From positions 25,115 through 89,114 of the forward strand of contig BJKQ01000038.1 of assembly GCA_006538405.1 (NCBI GenBank): 64,000 nucleotides of DNA. Reading direction: 5' to 3'. This document shows positions 50,446 through 62,440 of the stretch, piece after piece. The notes beneath the pieces are model-generated. The model was not told where the DNA came from and ran no database searches. It was given only the letters and a program-made list of their open reading frames with translations. The position numbers and the translations under genes were made by a program. The DNA comes from Hansfordia pulvinata (lineage: Eukaryota > Ascomycota > Sordariomycetes > Xylariales). How positions within the stretch are numbered: the stretch's first letter is position 1; every line of letters begins with the position of its first letter.

Positions 50446-53400
50446 GACTTATTGAATCTCTTTAAAAACAAGGAAAACAACGTTAATCTTAAGAATATTT
50501 ATATAAGTAACTCTTTATTATATGCCTTCTATTAATTATATAATGGAAGAAAAGTTTAGTAATATAATATTGTTTTTAAAACTCTTTAATTTTAATCTTT
50601 AAAGAAATTAATAATAAATTTTAAACTTAATATATTTATTCACTATAAAAATGATTATTATTTCATTTAAAGTCTATTTAAAAGAAGGGTTCGTAAATAT
50701 AAGTTTCACTGCTTATAATTAAAGATGTTTAATTTTTTTTATATATTAGAATACATAAAATAAAAATAATATTTAGAAACACACACTTTATATCTTAATT
50801 TAATATAAATGTACTTTAACTCTTCTTTATTTAAAGTAATATAACAGCTTTTATTATAAAGTATATTTATATTCGTAATTAAAAGAACACTCTTTTATTT
50901 AAGGGGAATAAAAGAGATAAAGTATAATACACATCTTTCTAAATAAAAAAGCCTGCTTTTTTAATATACATTTAAAAAGGTGAAAGATATTTTTATTATA
51001 TATCAATATAATATTTCAACTTAAGCTTTAATCACATTATTGATTATTTTTATAATTCGAGAAATAAGATAAAATAAAATAATGAAAATTTAAAAGAGTT
51101 TAAGCCGTATATTTATAAACCGTATACTTTTCATAATGATGCTATATATATATCTTAAGAATTCATAAGTAAAAAGATAAATTAATAAGTTAATAACGAT
51201 TTAAAGACTTTCTTTTAAAGAACTTATAATGGTTATGTATTTATATTACCTTTTAAAAAAGTATGACCATTATTTAATAATCTAATTAAAAAGGTATAAA
51301 TAACGTATATTAAGCTTATAATGATCTTAAAAATCTGTTTATATTATAAATTAATTAAAGAACATAAGTGTTTAAAATTAATAAAAAAGAATATATAAGC
51401 TTTAAACTTATTATTTTCTTATATAACTTAAGAATACTTCATAATATAACTTATATATATATATTAAATATATAGGTTATTTAAAAGAGTTAACTTAACT
51501 ATAATAAATTAGATTTATGCTCCTTTAATAACTCGAATATATTAAATTTCTCTTATAAAAAAGCTGTATTATTACTTATATATATATATATATATATATA
51601 TTAAAACCCTTTAACACTTTATTAAATTTAAGCTCTTTATATATAATATAAGTTTTAAAAGTATATAACTATGTAATTTAAACTTATAAGATTATTATAT
51701 TTATATACTTTAAGGAAATAATTATCCTTATAAAGTATTGAAAGGGTTATTATAAATAAAATATGTATGATTTTAAAATCAACACCGTGTATTATTAATA
51801 ATAGTTTTAGTATACATAATTATATACTTATGAGTAAAGCTTTCCTTCCCTTAACCTTGAAATAAAAAACAGGCCACTCTTTTTTTAGAACGCTTTTCTT
51901 AAAGAATTTAAAGATATATGTGCATACTTAATTAATGAAACTGATTTTTACCTTATATTTCTAGTTGAATATAGGCTTTAAACCTTTCACTTAATTAATA
52001 GAAAAGGTATTAAAGCCTTATACTTAATTAGCGTTTTATTATATAAGTAAGTTAAATCTCTTAATTGGATTAAAAGGTATTTAATAAAGTTAAATTACTT
52101 AATTAAGTTAAGTTATTTAAGTATTCACGCTTAGTTTAATAAATAAAAGTACTTAAATAAGTTAAGTTATATAATTAAGCTTTTTTATTACTTATTACAC
52201 GCTTAATCAAACGGATCAAAATTAAGTTAAAACGTGTAAATTAAAAGTCCCCCTTTTTCTTTTTCTTTTTTTAATTTAAGTTATTAAGTGAGTCCGCCAG
52301 CTCGTATATAATGTATAAGGAAGCACTTAAAGAAATATCTTTAAATAAAGGTTATATTTTCTTAAACGTAATATAATGTATTAAGTAAAGTAATATTAAG
52401 ATATAAATTATTAAAACGGAGAAAAAAGACGTTACGTTTATCAGTTTTTTAAACTTAAGTAACAACTTAAATTTTAATATTACTTTAATATTATACTTTT
52501 ATAAATTCAAATTTCTATATTAAGTAAAAAAGGAGTTATTATTTTAAACTATTATTACTTATCATATAAAATCGAATAAAAGAGTTATTATATTATTATA
52601 TAATTATACGATAAGTAATATAAGTTAAAGTAAAGTGTCGTTACGTTATTATATTACTTTTAAAAAGGTAAAAATAAATAAAAGGGGTATCGCGTTATTA
52701 TCACGGAATTTAAAAAGAAGTGTTTTTAAATATAACTTTACTTAAATTATTATTAGCTTTTATTTAATAAAAGTTAATGTCTTCTTTAATATTTTAAGCT
52801 TAACTTTAAATAAAAATTTAAAAAAGATAAGTTAAAAGCTTAAATATGAAGAAAAAACAGCTTAAAAGTAAAGTACTTCACTCGAATATAATTATTAGGC
52901 GGGGTAATTAATTAAAGCCGTAAGAGAGTTTTAAGTATAAGTAACGGTGATCGGAGTTAAGAGAAATAAAGATAATAATATACGTTTTATACATTCGTTA
53001 AAAAAGCGGGAACATCCTTATTAACAGCGAGAAAAACTAATATTACCGTAACAGGAAAACATAAGGCGCTGCATTTAATACGCGAGTGTAAAAAGTCTTG
53101 CTTTATTTAATTTTAACGGTTTGAAAACATTGAATACCCGAGTGTAAAGATTAATACAGTGTTAATATTTAATATAAAAGAGTATAATTTCTTATAAAAA
53201 ACCCTTTATATTATACCTTATAATATTATAATACTTTATTAAATTATTATAATAATTCTTTAAAATGTTTTATTTCAATTTTAAAATAATATGAATCTAT
53301 TACTTTATATTATTATTATTATTGTTATTATTATATCCGTTATTAATATTATATTTATTATTTCATTTACGTTATTATTATTATATCCTTTTAAATCTTA

Positions 53401-54120
53401 AGTTTTAAGTTTTAAGTTTTAAATTTTTTAAGTCTTAATAATAATCTTATAAAGGTGTATAACGGTTATAAAGGAAGTAAAAAGGTAAAGATAAGTATAA
53501 TAATAAAATTTTAAATACGCGAGAAAGGATATAAGAATTAAGAATAATATTTAATAACATCTCCTTTAGTTTTAAAGCGGTAAGCTTAAAACATATATTA
53601 TTAAAAAGTCCGTGAATTCACGGTTTTAATTATTATATTATTTTTTTTAAACGTGTTTTCATATAAGGATACGAATTTAAGATATCAAGGGGTTTATATA
53701 AATGATAAGTAATAATAAAGGTTTTTAATTATAAAATACTTTAATTTTTTTAAGCTTATCATTAATTTAAAAGAAATCGTAAAAATATTTAAACTTTAAA
53801 TTTAAATTATAAAGCTTCCGGTAATGATGATAATATATTATATAAGTTAAGTTTCTTTAAATTTATTAATATAAGTTGATTAAAAAACTTATAAGAATGT
53901 TTATGACTTTATATATTATCATGTTATAGGTTTTAATAACCTTAAGAAAGGTTTTAAGGATCTTAATAATAATCTTAATAGTAATTTTTATAATAATCTT
54001 AGTTTTAAAGTGGTTAAAAGGTAAGAGACTTATAAGTTTAATTTAATTTAAAAAAAGATTTTAAATTAAAGGGCGGCGATAGTAATAATATGATTTCTCC
54101 TTTCTTTGAAAGCTATTCTT
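50446..54120. repeat. RIP-mutated AT-rich block
   Basis: A/T-rich with no gene. Includes a (TA)n run at about 51,575-51,602, CTTAATTAAG-rich sequence at about 51,990-52,160 resembling the tandem repeat at 18,690-18,960, and one copy of a dispersed repeat at 53,451. Confidence 0.8.
53451..53592 (+). repeat. Dispersed repeat, copy 1 (RIP-mutated)
   Basis: Begins AAAGGTGTATAACGGTTATA and follows the order of words in the less mutated copy at 59,992 (for example AAGTATAATAATAAAATTTT for GGGTATAGTAATGGAACTTT). Differences are almost all G-to-A and C-to-T. Confidence 0.75.
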
Positions 54121-54137
54121 AATTTCTGCCAGCCAGT

Positions 54138-54334
54138 GGTGGCAGTATTTTAATGGTGGCAGTATTTTAATGGTGACAGCAGTTTAATAGTGGCAGCAGT
54201 TTAATAATAGTAGCAGTGGTGGTAGCAGTTTAATAATAGCAGTGGTGGCAGCAGTTTAATAATAGCAGTGGTGACAGCAGTTTAATAATAGCAGTGGTGA
54301 CAGCAGTTTAATAATAGCAGTGGTGACAGCAGTG
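54138..54334 (+). repeat. 26-bp minisatellite
   Basis: At least five units with a period of exactly 26 bases in the right half (GCAGTTTAATAATAGCAGTG core at 54,251, 54,277 and so on), preceded by shorter, diverged units containing GGTGGCAGTATTTTAAT. The units are rich in CAG and TGG, the dinucleotides RIP attacks, but are intact in a RIP-mutated neighbourhood. Confidence 0.9.
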
Positions 54335-54373
54335 CAGGGGGTTAAGGGGGGTTAAGGGGGGGGGGGGGAGGCG
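54335..54373 (+). repeat. G-tract cluster next to minisatellite
   Basis: Runs of five, six and more than ten G separated by TTAA, ending in GGAGGCGG. It looks telomere-like in form (G-run plus TTA) but is not TTAGGG. It can form a G-quadruplex on the plus strand. Confidence 0.85.
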
Positions 54374-55100
54374 GATTAATTGCCCTTATAAGTGTTAAAA
54401 TAAAATGGTCATAAGTGAAGACTCCTTATAAGTAAATAGAAGTACTCTTTTATTTTAAAACTAAGAAAAGGTACTTTATCTTAAAATCTTTTATTAATTT
54501 TTGATCTTTTATTAGCTTTTATATTAAGCCTTATAATGTGTTTATTATTATCTCTTAAATAAACTGGTTAAATTACTGTTTTTACTTAAAGATTATTTCA
54601 TTTCTAAAAACATTTAAAGCTATAAAAGTGGTTTTAATAATTAACTGTTTATAAGCCTTATAATTATAAGGCACTACCCATTACATGAACTCGCACTTTA
54701 TACTGGACATGACCGGTCGGCTTTATTAAACATACATGGTCCAGGCTTAATCAGTTGAACTACCACCGCATTTACACCGCCGCCGCCGTCGCCGCCACCA
54801 CCACCACTATTATTATCCAGGCGGCCGTTCCTGTAAAGGGTTCTTTTACTTGCGTATTTAGTAAAATTAGTTATAAAGCCTTAATGTGCAAGCCTAATAA
54901 AATAAGTCATAAGCACATGCTTAACCGTGTCTTACTTTAACTTTACAGCCCTTTAAAGCATTCCTTGTAAGCCTTAATAACTATAACGCTAAAAAACGCT
55001 TATCTTTTAAGAAACGTTTATAAGAAAAACTAATAATTAAACCAGTTTTACTAAAAAAACGTTGATGTGAAGGAAACAGCTGAAAAACGGTCGTTTTATT
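54374..55100. other. Transition zone, no gene
   Basis: AT-rich, becoming mixed. A GCC/ACC triplet run at about 54,777-54,812 makes a short open frame (TAAAVAATTTTIIIQAAV) that I regard as repeat-derived. Confidence 0.5.
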
Positions 55101-56665
55101 ATTTTTAAAAGTCCTTAGATCCTGGTACGGTTAACATTTAATACAGCTCTTATAAGTGACTTACGGCACTCGTGCGTCACTTATAAGAATCCGTCTTTTC
55201 CCGTTCCGGTAGTTATTAACTGCGACGGAATCCGGATTAAGATCCGCGACGTCCTCTTCGCTTAGCCGAGTTAATGCGCGTGTGGTAAATGGCTATTACT
55301 TACTCCCTGGCCTGGTGGATGGTGGTCAGCTTTTAGTAAAGGACAGGGGCGTTTATTCGATAGATGCAATCGATCTCACTCCCTCACACTGGCTCACTCG
55401 GACATGCGATAATGGGGCGACATAGAGATAGAGAGATAGAAATCGAGTGCTCGTCCCCTTAAATAAGGTTCCTGGCGCAACATGTCGACCGCCAGCCCCC
55501 TTAAACCTTTAACCGCCTCCGAGTCGTCCCCGCCCACAAATTGTACGCCGACATCTTATAATCTTCCGACTCTTCTAACTACGAGGCTTCTGCAGCGTGG
55601 GTGAGTGGCGGGCCGGGCTGCTCCTTACATGTAGATAAATGGTCGAGATCCGGGGTGTAGATGCGGGCAAGGAGGAGGGGCGGCGCTTTCATATATAGGC
55701 TGGAAACCGGGTGGGTCAGACGGCGCGGAAGCGATTTGCCAGGCCTTGTGTGACTCGGGAGGGGCTTCAGGGGGCTGCCGGCGCACAGGCAGGATGATCA
55801 GTAAGTTGGCCCTCACACATTTCGTCGGAGTCGCGGACGCTGGCCTCGATCGAATGGTGTTGTAGAGGCAGCGGCTCTTATAGGGAGTGACTCGTCAGGG
55901 TGTGCTGTCGCTTAGATAATGGGCCGTCTTAATTGTCCTGTCTTGTCCTTATATACAGCCGACGCTCCTCTTTTTCAATTAAGGAGGGATGGTTCTGTGA
56001 AGGTCATAAGGAGTGAGTAAGTCTCCTCTCTGACCAAAGCCATCAGCCAGGTATGGCCCGCGAGCACGTTGTTGCTTCCGGCCACCGATAGATGAAGCGG
56101 GCTGCAGAGGGATCATCGTTGCTTTCTAAGAGCTGTGAAGAGACATTAGCTTTAAGGGCGCCTTGATGGAAGGCGTCGACCTTGAATCTTTAGAGTGATT
56201 CTGTCTCATCTTGACGTGACTAAGGGATAAGAAGATTAAAGCCCATGGTCCACTTTACGATCTGCAGGCTTCTTATCTTATCGCCTTATTGTCCTGCCCG
56301 TCGCTCGAAATTTCTGGCCAGGCGATGCATCCGTTGCTAGCGCTAATCGGCGTGGACAGTATCGCTCGTACGTACGTGAACGTGTCGAAGGAGACGACAT
56401 TTGCGCCTACGCTAACACCCTGTGCCGCATCAGCCGGTTCGAGGTTAAAGAGTAGGAAGGGGGTTTGGCCGTTTGTTGACGTTGTTGACTAAAGGGGTTG
56501 CCTGGCTGGCCGCCCCGTCCAACTCGCGTTGCTGTTGAACCCACCGTTAGGCCGTGAGCAGGCTCATAGCATTCAGAGTGCTCTTCCCGACCAAGCATCA
56601 TTTTCTATGTGCACGTAGTTCAACGAGGACCCTGTCGCGGCGTACGGCTGGGGCGCTGCCTTTAG
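55101..56665. other. GC-balanced island, no supported gene
   Basis: Frames at 55,625-55,816 (minus) and 56,289-56,492 (plus) lack ATG starts and domains. The latter could be an upstream exon of the following frame, which cannot be tested here. Confidence 0.4.
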
Positions 56666-56974
56666 CCACACCGACGAGGAGCACCGGCCGTGAAGGGAGG
56701 AAGAGGGGCAGCAGCAATAGATGCAGAAGCAACTGCAGAAGTTGGGTCAGTGGGAGGCTCCAAGGACGGTCGACGGGCGGAGAGGCCCGAGCAGCGAGTT
56801 CGCCTGGAGGGCGTACTGGCAGCTGCAGCCGCCGCGCATGGGCTCCACCTAGCCCGCAGCCTGGCCGCCCTTATAACCATCGGCCTCATTTCCTGGATCC
56901 TTAACTTCACCATCAGCGTCTTCCGTCTGGCCGAGAAGCTGGGCGGGCTGGATCACCACGGCTGCGACTGGTGA
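56666..56974 (+). CDS. Possible 3' exon of a membrane protein
   Basis: An open frame follows a good acceptor-like site (GCTGCCTTTAG ending at 56,665) and has no ATG, so it would be a last exon. It is first Gly/Ala/charged (AEVGSVGGSKDGRRAERPEQ), then has one strongly hydrophobic segment, LARSLAALITIGLISWILNF, near the C terminus, and ends in AEKLGGLDHHGCDW. Another frame over the same bases is also open. No family recognised; no donor for the upstream exon could be fixed. Confidence 0.25.
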   Translation, partial: PHRRGAPAVKGGRGAAAIDAEATAEVGSVGGSKDGRRAERPEQRVRLEGVLAAAAAAHGLHLARSLAALITIGLISWILNFTISVFRLAEKLGGLDHHGCDW

Positions 56975-58290
56975 CCGATAAGGGGGTGTGGAGTTAAGGG
57001 AACGGGGGTTTCAAATGGAAAAAACGAGCCGTTAAGGAGTTAAAGGGCGTAGGTTTAGATGTTTAGTACTCGTAAACTTGAAGCAACACGTCCTGCCGCC
57101 GACGTACTGACCCAGCTCAAGGGGTATCGAGGATCTTAAAACCAGCCAAATACAACATCTTTAACAAGTTGCCGAAAAGCAGCACTGCCCCATCCTCCAG
57201 GCGCCTGCTCCCTCTCTTTTGAGCGGCACTTATTCAATTAGTGTCAATTTCAAGGTCAGGCGAGACTCGCTGCTCTGATATTATAACATATTAACAGCTC
57301 GCAGGACCTTAATCCTTTTATCATTAACCTTTTAATGTACGCGATTATCAAGTCACGCTCATACGCGATCGCCGGCCGACGCAGCCTCGGTCAGCGCTTC
57401 CTGCGCCCCGCGCTCCGACTGAGTGTCGAGGGCCGAGAAAGCAAGGAAACTTAGTACGATATGGATTCTGGACTCGTTGAAATGGCTCGGTTGAGGCCGA
57501 CTGCAAAGTGAGTCGTCCAGCCTCGAGTGATGCAGCTTAAGCTTACGGGGCGGGCCTGTACTCGGTTAGGAATCCATCGACTAAGAGTAAGGCATGAAAC
57601 AGGGCCGTCTTACTGTCTTCATAGTCTTCCACAGCTACCTCCCCTGCCCTCTTCACGACCCCGGGTGAGATGCGTTTTCTTAAAACACGCGGGCCGAGTG
57701 GCGATCAGCGATCGCCGTCTAGTAAAGCACTGTGTTTCCAAGGCTCACTGGATCTATCGTGGATGGCTCGGCGAAGTTGATGCGCGCTAGCCCTAGGCGG
57801 TAGTTCTGCACCCCGTCGACGCTGCGGCCCAGCCGCGCGGGCTTATAAACCATGTCGTGTACGCAACACGCACGAGTACATGCGTTGATAGCATGCAATC
57901 ATCGAGACACACACCTTAGAACCAAGTTCATGTTCATTCACCTGCCCGCCCCCTCGTCCGCGGGCCAGGGACCCTGACCAAACCGGCGTGGTGGCTTTCA
58001 GGAAGATCTCGGTTTACACGGACGCTCACGCTTTCACGCAACGCCTGAAGCACCTTTAAACCATATCTGTTGCCCAATGCGTCTGCTAATACGATCTTAT
58101 ACTCGGTACATATATGTGTCTATTAACCAGCAACTTGCAATTAAATGTTTCTTACATTAAGAACCACGCACAGCGAAAAGACACGAGAAAGAGCTTATGC
58201 CCGACCGTAAAAGAGCGCTATCGCGAGGCACTGCGAGCCTCACTATTACCACGCCGTCGTTAAAGGACAAGCGTGCAGGCGGGCGCAGGC
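56975..58290. other. GC-balanced stretch, no supported gene
   Basis: No convincing frame. The 57,527-57,790 plus frame (87 codons, starts MMQLKLTGRA) has no domain. After 58,290 the sequence becomes TpA-rich. Confidence 0.45.
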
Positions 58291-59690
58291 TTATCTTTAT
58301 CTTTATTAACACATTTTTTCAATCCTTTATAATCGCGTTAAGGTTACCGGGTGGTGCGTGATTAAGGTTAAGCTTGAGTTAAGGTTAAAGTTATAATAAT
58401 CATCTTAAGTAAGTAAGAAATATCTTATTAATTTAATTTATAAGAAAAACGAGACTTATTAATGCCCTCCGTTATTAGCCCGCGCCCGTTAATTTATTTA
58501 TTAAAAGTGCAGGGTTTTAAATCGTGTTTATTGAATATTATAATGCTATTTACGAGATATAAGCAAGCGGTTATAACCTTGACCTATATTTTATTATAAG
58601 AACGGCTAACATTATTAAGTGTAATTAAAGTTGCCGTAAGCGGCGAGCCGGTTATAAACCACACGACGCTTTAAGATTGATTAAAGAGGATTCTTTACTT
58701 TATAAGGCCGCGTATCCGGTGAGCCAGCTAATAAAAGCTCGTAAAAGGCTCCGTATATAACGTCGCTTACGCGAAGACCCCGACATTCTTTATAACCTTA
58801 ATAATAAGATGGTTTAAGCCACCGTGGGCGAGTGGCTGCGGGCGCTCGTCCGTCTCCGTTTAAGAAGGCGGGGTTTTAAAGATTATATTAATATAAACAG
58901 GGTTATAAGTGCGGCGTACCGGTGAAAAAAACTTTTATTTTCGGGGGGCCGTTAATTTTAAGCAAGGTTTTAAATAAGGTACCCACGGGTACTTAACGGG
59001 AACTTAACGAAATTTTTAAGTATAAGTAAATACACGTTTCAAATTATAAGTCTCAATAATATTATAAACTTAATCTTTTAACTTAATCTTATAATATATA
59101 ATTACGGCAGCTTATAAGCCTTAACGTCTTCCTTTTCTTTTCCTCCTTTAAAGAGAATATTATTATATTGATATACTTTTATAAATACTATTAATAATTA
59201 ATTTATAATACATATTCTTTTTTGATAAATATTAATAAAACGATAATATACTTTTATAATTATTAAAAGCTTTTAATTTTAAATTTAAAGTCTATTTATT
59301 CTTCCGTTTTTCTCTTAATTAATTATAAGTTAAAAAAGATAATAAGATCTTTATAATTAATTTCCTTTATTATTACTTAGTACTTATATAAACCCTTGAT
59401 ATATTATATTTAATATCTTTATTAAAAAAACATATATAAAGAAAATAAAAAACCCGTTAACACTGTAAGTTTAAAAGCTTTTTAATAATCAATATTTCAA
59501 GCTTATTAATTAAAAATTAAAAGAGATATTATTAAGTGTTATTATAAATTTTTATATTCTTCTTCTTTTACTTAAAATTTTATTATCATACTTATTTTTG
59601 CCTTCTTACTTCGTTTATGACCATTATAAACCTTTATAATTAGCTTAATAGTTAATTTACCGGCGTCTCTTAACCTTAAATTAACTTAAG
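58290..59690. repeat. RIP-affected block
   Basis: Moderately RIP-mutated at 58,300-58,975 (GC words such as GGCGAGCCGG remain), then AT-rich to 59,690. No ORF. Confidence 0.7.
58976..59068. repeat. Dispersed repeat copy B (GGTACCCACGGGTAC)
   Basis: Matches 15,608-15,700: GGTACCCACGGGTAC is identical, after which this copy shows A or T where the other has G or C. It marks the junction between a milder and a heavier RIP zone. Confidence 0.6.
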
Positions 59691-60702
59691 CTAAACCTGA
59701 GACAGCTCGTCGGCCCGCCTGGTTTAAACCATTTAGGAGCCCCTAGGCGTCTGCGCTGGCATCGGCGTAAGACGGTGACGGTCCCCTTAGCGCATTTCTC
59801 GTTAAGGACGTCGAGACTAGGGGAGGTTTCGTAAGCGCAGGGGGGCCCACTCTTACGCGGCCGCCAGCCGGTCGCTTAGTAATGTATGATTTAATTGCGC
59901 CGCAGCGCCCTTTACAGCTGTTCTTACCGCAGCAGCAGCAGGATTTAAGAACGAGGGTTCATAACGAGGGTTTAATAGAGAAGAGTGGTATAAAGGTCTA
60001 TAACGGTCATGAACGAAGTGGGAAGGCAGAGATGGGTATAGTAATGGAACTTTAAGTAAGAGAGGAAGGATGTGGGAATTAATAATAACACTTTATATTA
60101 TCTCTTCCAATTTTCGAGCAGTAGGAATTCAATGGAGGGAATCATTCTTCTGGGTATTTCTTGGGTAAAACTGCGTAATTAATTCTAGAATTTCCGGCTT
60201 TTAATGAATCGAGTGCAAAGCTCTAAAGTCGCAGGTCCCACTGCTGTTCACTTCGCGTCATAAAGATGCAACCTGACGATCGGATCTTGGGTTCCCCCCC
60301 CCCCCCCCGGGGCAACCGCGACATTGACGCGCGTTTGCCTGTGCCGAGGATGTTACGAACCAGGAAGCCGTTCTTCTTAGGTAACCTGTATAAATGCACT
60401 GAATCCCTTAGGTAGTCAACCACCAAAGCTGCTACTACCTGATCTTCTGGCCTGGTTAGTAGGCCTCCAGACATTAGGAGCCCAAATCGTCACAGAGCAG
60501 TCGCTGGAAACACTGCATCATTTTATCATCTAAGGGCCTTTAGCTGGCCCCTCACGGCCAATTGTAAATGAACAAGTTCCCTCCGCTAATCAACGACGAC
60601 GGCCGTAGTAAAGACCCCATTCATTGATAGATAACAGATTGGCCGAAGATAGGTGAAAAGTTGCCGTTATCATCGTTATTTCATTCTTGTGTGTGCTATG
60701 TC
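59691..60702. other. GC-balanced flank of the secreted-protein gene
   Basis: No supported gene. Contains a homopolymer C run at about 60,294-60,308 and the best-preserved copy of a dispersed repeat at 59,992-60,132. The minus-strand frame at 60,223-60,474 spans the C run (glycines) and is not accepted. Confidence 0.45.
59992..60132 (+). repeat. Dispersed repeat, copy 2 (least mutated)
   Basis: Begins AAAGGTCTATAACGGTCATG and keeps GAAGTGGGAAGGCAGAGATG. The copies at 53,451 and 63,400 are RIP-altered versions of the same order of words. Confidence 0.8.
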
Positions 60703-61354
60703 TTAACAGCAGAGATAACGCGACGTCCGGTTTCCCGAATCCGAATTGATAATTAAGGTAATGACTGTTTCAATACACAAGCAATCTATTGCTCCTTCTG
60801 CTGTTTCTACCCTACACAGTACCGCGTTTGAAAATGTAGTTATGACCAAAACATCCTCAGCAGAAAAAACCCCTCTTGGTTCCCTACGGTTCAAAGCCGG
60901 GATGTCCGCGCGTGGCATCTCTTGGGCGGGGGTCCCTTCATTAAAAATCTCGGCGGTTGATCCCTTACTGAACGTTGAACAAGCCGCCCTCCAAATCACC
61001 AAAATCTTCTTGCTTGGTCCATCTTACCCCAGCAAGTTCGTAATGATGGGACGAGGTCCAGACTATGAATCCGTAGCAGGTGGTTTTTTCCCCCCCATAA
61101 TAAGTGGTCAGCTCGACCTGCTTCCTGTACTCGTTCTTAACCGGTCGGTTAGGCTTGTTGGCAAGCTCGGCCAAATTCAGCCAGTCTCCCGATGTTGGCC
61201 TTTCCTTCCGAGCGTCCCTATTAAGGCGCCATTTGCTTCTAGTGGCGGACTTCAGGTCATTATAATAGGTTACCTCGTCGTTGCTGATTCCCACCCAGGC
61301 CGCAAGCGCGTCCTTGCAAAGAGCCAAGGCGATGAAGCAGATGCTGACCTTCAT
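60703..61354 (-). CDS. Candidate secreted protein near the telomere, unknown
   Basis: ATG at 61,354 starts a clear signal peptide (MKVSICFIALALCKDALA, cleavage expected after about residue 18). I propose exon 1 61,354-61,028, an intron 61,027-60,964 (GTAAGA donor, 64 bases) and exon 2 60,963-60,703, giving about 195 residues ending in RTSRYLCC. The weak point is the acceptor: a better CAG lies four bases upstream, and using it puts a TAA directly after exon 1 (109 residues). Exon 2 is open for 87 codons in the required frame. The mature protein is small with six cysteines and no known domain, so an effector-like role is inference only. A longer frame on the other strand (60,746-61,435) has no ATG start or signal and is judged a shadow. 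Confidence 0.5.
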
Positions 61355-62440
61355 AGTGAAGAAGAGAGCCCAAGGTTTGGTGATAATCAAGTGTGTAGTA
61401 AGAAAGGTCAAGGGAGAGAGGGCTTGGGAGATTAAGCACACGAATGTCGAGCCTTCTACGCAAGATGCGTAGATTTATATAAACGTTCAAAAGCCCTCCT
61501 TCTCTTCTTCCCTTAAGACTTCGAAAACTTCCGGCCTCCCCTCCCCCCCCCTCAAACCCAAAGGCGATTTGAATAGGTAAGGATGGCGCAGTTGCTGACA
61601 CACACAGCCCAGGCATTAAACATCCCGGCTCGGTAAAAAGGAAAAGTTAGATCCCATTAACGGAACAAGCAAAGACGCTCCGCTTTTAAGGTCGTCCAGC
61701 CATGGTCCGCGACCTAATTAACCCCGGGGCCAGTTTAGCACCGGGATGACGTGAGATCTAGGATGGACTTTTATCATCCAGGCAGTTTAGCGCATGCGTG
61801 GATCCGCATTTTATCTTATGGTGAAGTACCAAAGTTGGACTGGCCCGCTCCCGTAGCTAAATCAAGTCGCGCCGCCCATCGTCTGCCTTAAAGCAGCTTA
61901 CTTGGCCTGGCGGCGCATTGTCGGCGCATTGCCATTGCCCTTTACGTATGTGAGGGTATTTAACCCTGTTAAAAGCCTTTGCAGACTATATTCGTACTTC
62001 GACCAGTCTTCTTGGCTTGCTTACTCACAGAAGACTTTTTTTTCTTCCCATTATGTCTCTTTCTTCGACTGCGTTTCTAGGCCTTACGCTTCGCCCGCCC
62101 TGTCTTCAAGGCGTTAAGCACAGCCCCTTAAGAGAGGAGGCGCTGTGTTGCATAGCCACCGCCCTACCGCCGCCGCCGGCGTTCCAGCTATGGTCTAGCG
62201 GCGGCGGCGGCGGTGGGCACTGCTTCCTTCAGCGCCACCGACATGCTTTATCACCGGGCTTAGAGCCAGGTGTAACGGTCGGGATGGGGGAAGCGGCACG
62301 TCGCTATGCAGGAGCGGTATAGCGTTATACTCTTTAGCTTAAGGTCAGGGTTAGCTTACATTTCCTCTTAACTTCGCAGTAAATACGAACTCATCCGAAG
62401 CTATTCAGTCGTATTCTCCGTCGACACGTACATTATACCT
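61355..62440. other. Upstream of secreted-protein gene, no other gene seen
   Basis: Likely includes the promoter of the minus-strand gene (61,355-61,700). C-rich runs occur at about 61,540. Frames at 61,902-62,117 and 62,017-62,322 (plus) are not supported; the second owes its openness to CCG/CGG runs. Confidence 0.4.
62166..62214. repeat. CCG/CGG inverted repeat (hairpin)
   Basis: ACCGCCGCCGCC at 62,166-62,177 is perfectly complementary to GGCGGCGGCGGT at 62,203-62,214, with a 25-base loop. It makes a strong GC hairpin built from triplet runs in opposite orientation. Confidence 0.85.

Noticed and set aside
36140..54120. Possible genes or CRISPR-like arrays in the AT blocks
   Set aside because: Repeated words such as TTAAGCTTATAA are what RIP leaves behind; there is no regular repeat-spacer spacing and the organism is a eukaryote.
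60746..61435. 229-codon plus-strand open frame
   Set aside because: No ATG at its start and no recognisable domain; the opposite strand has a signal peptide, a donor site and a second open exon.
62017..62322. 101-codon plus-strand frame with a glycine run
   Set aside because: Open mainly because of the CCG and CGG runs; no ATG-based context or domain.
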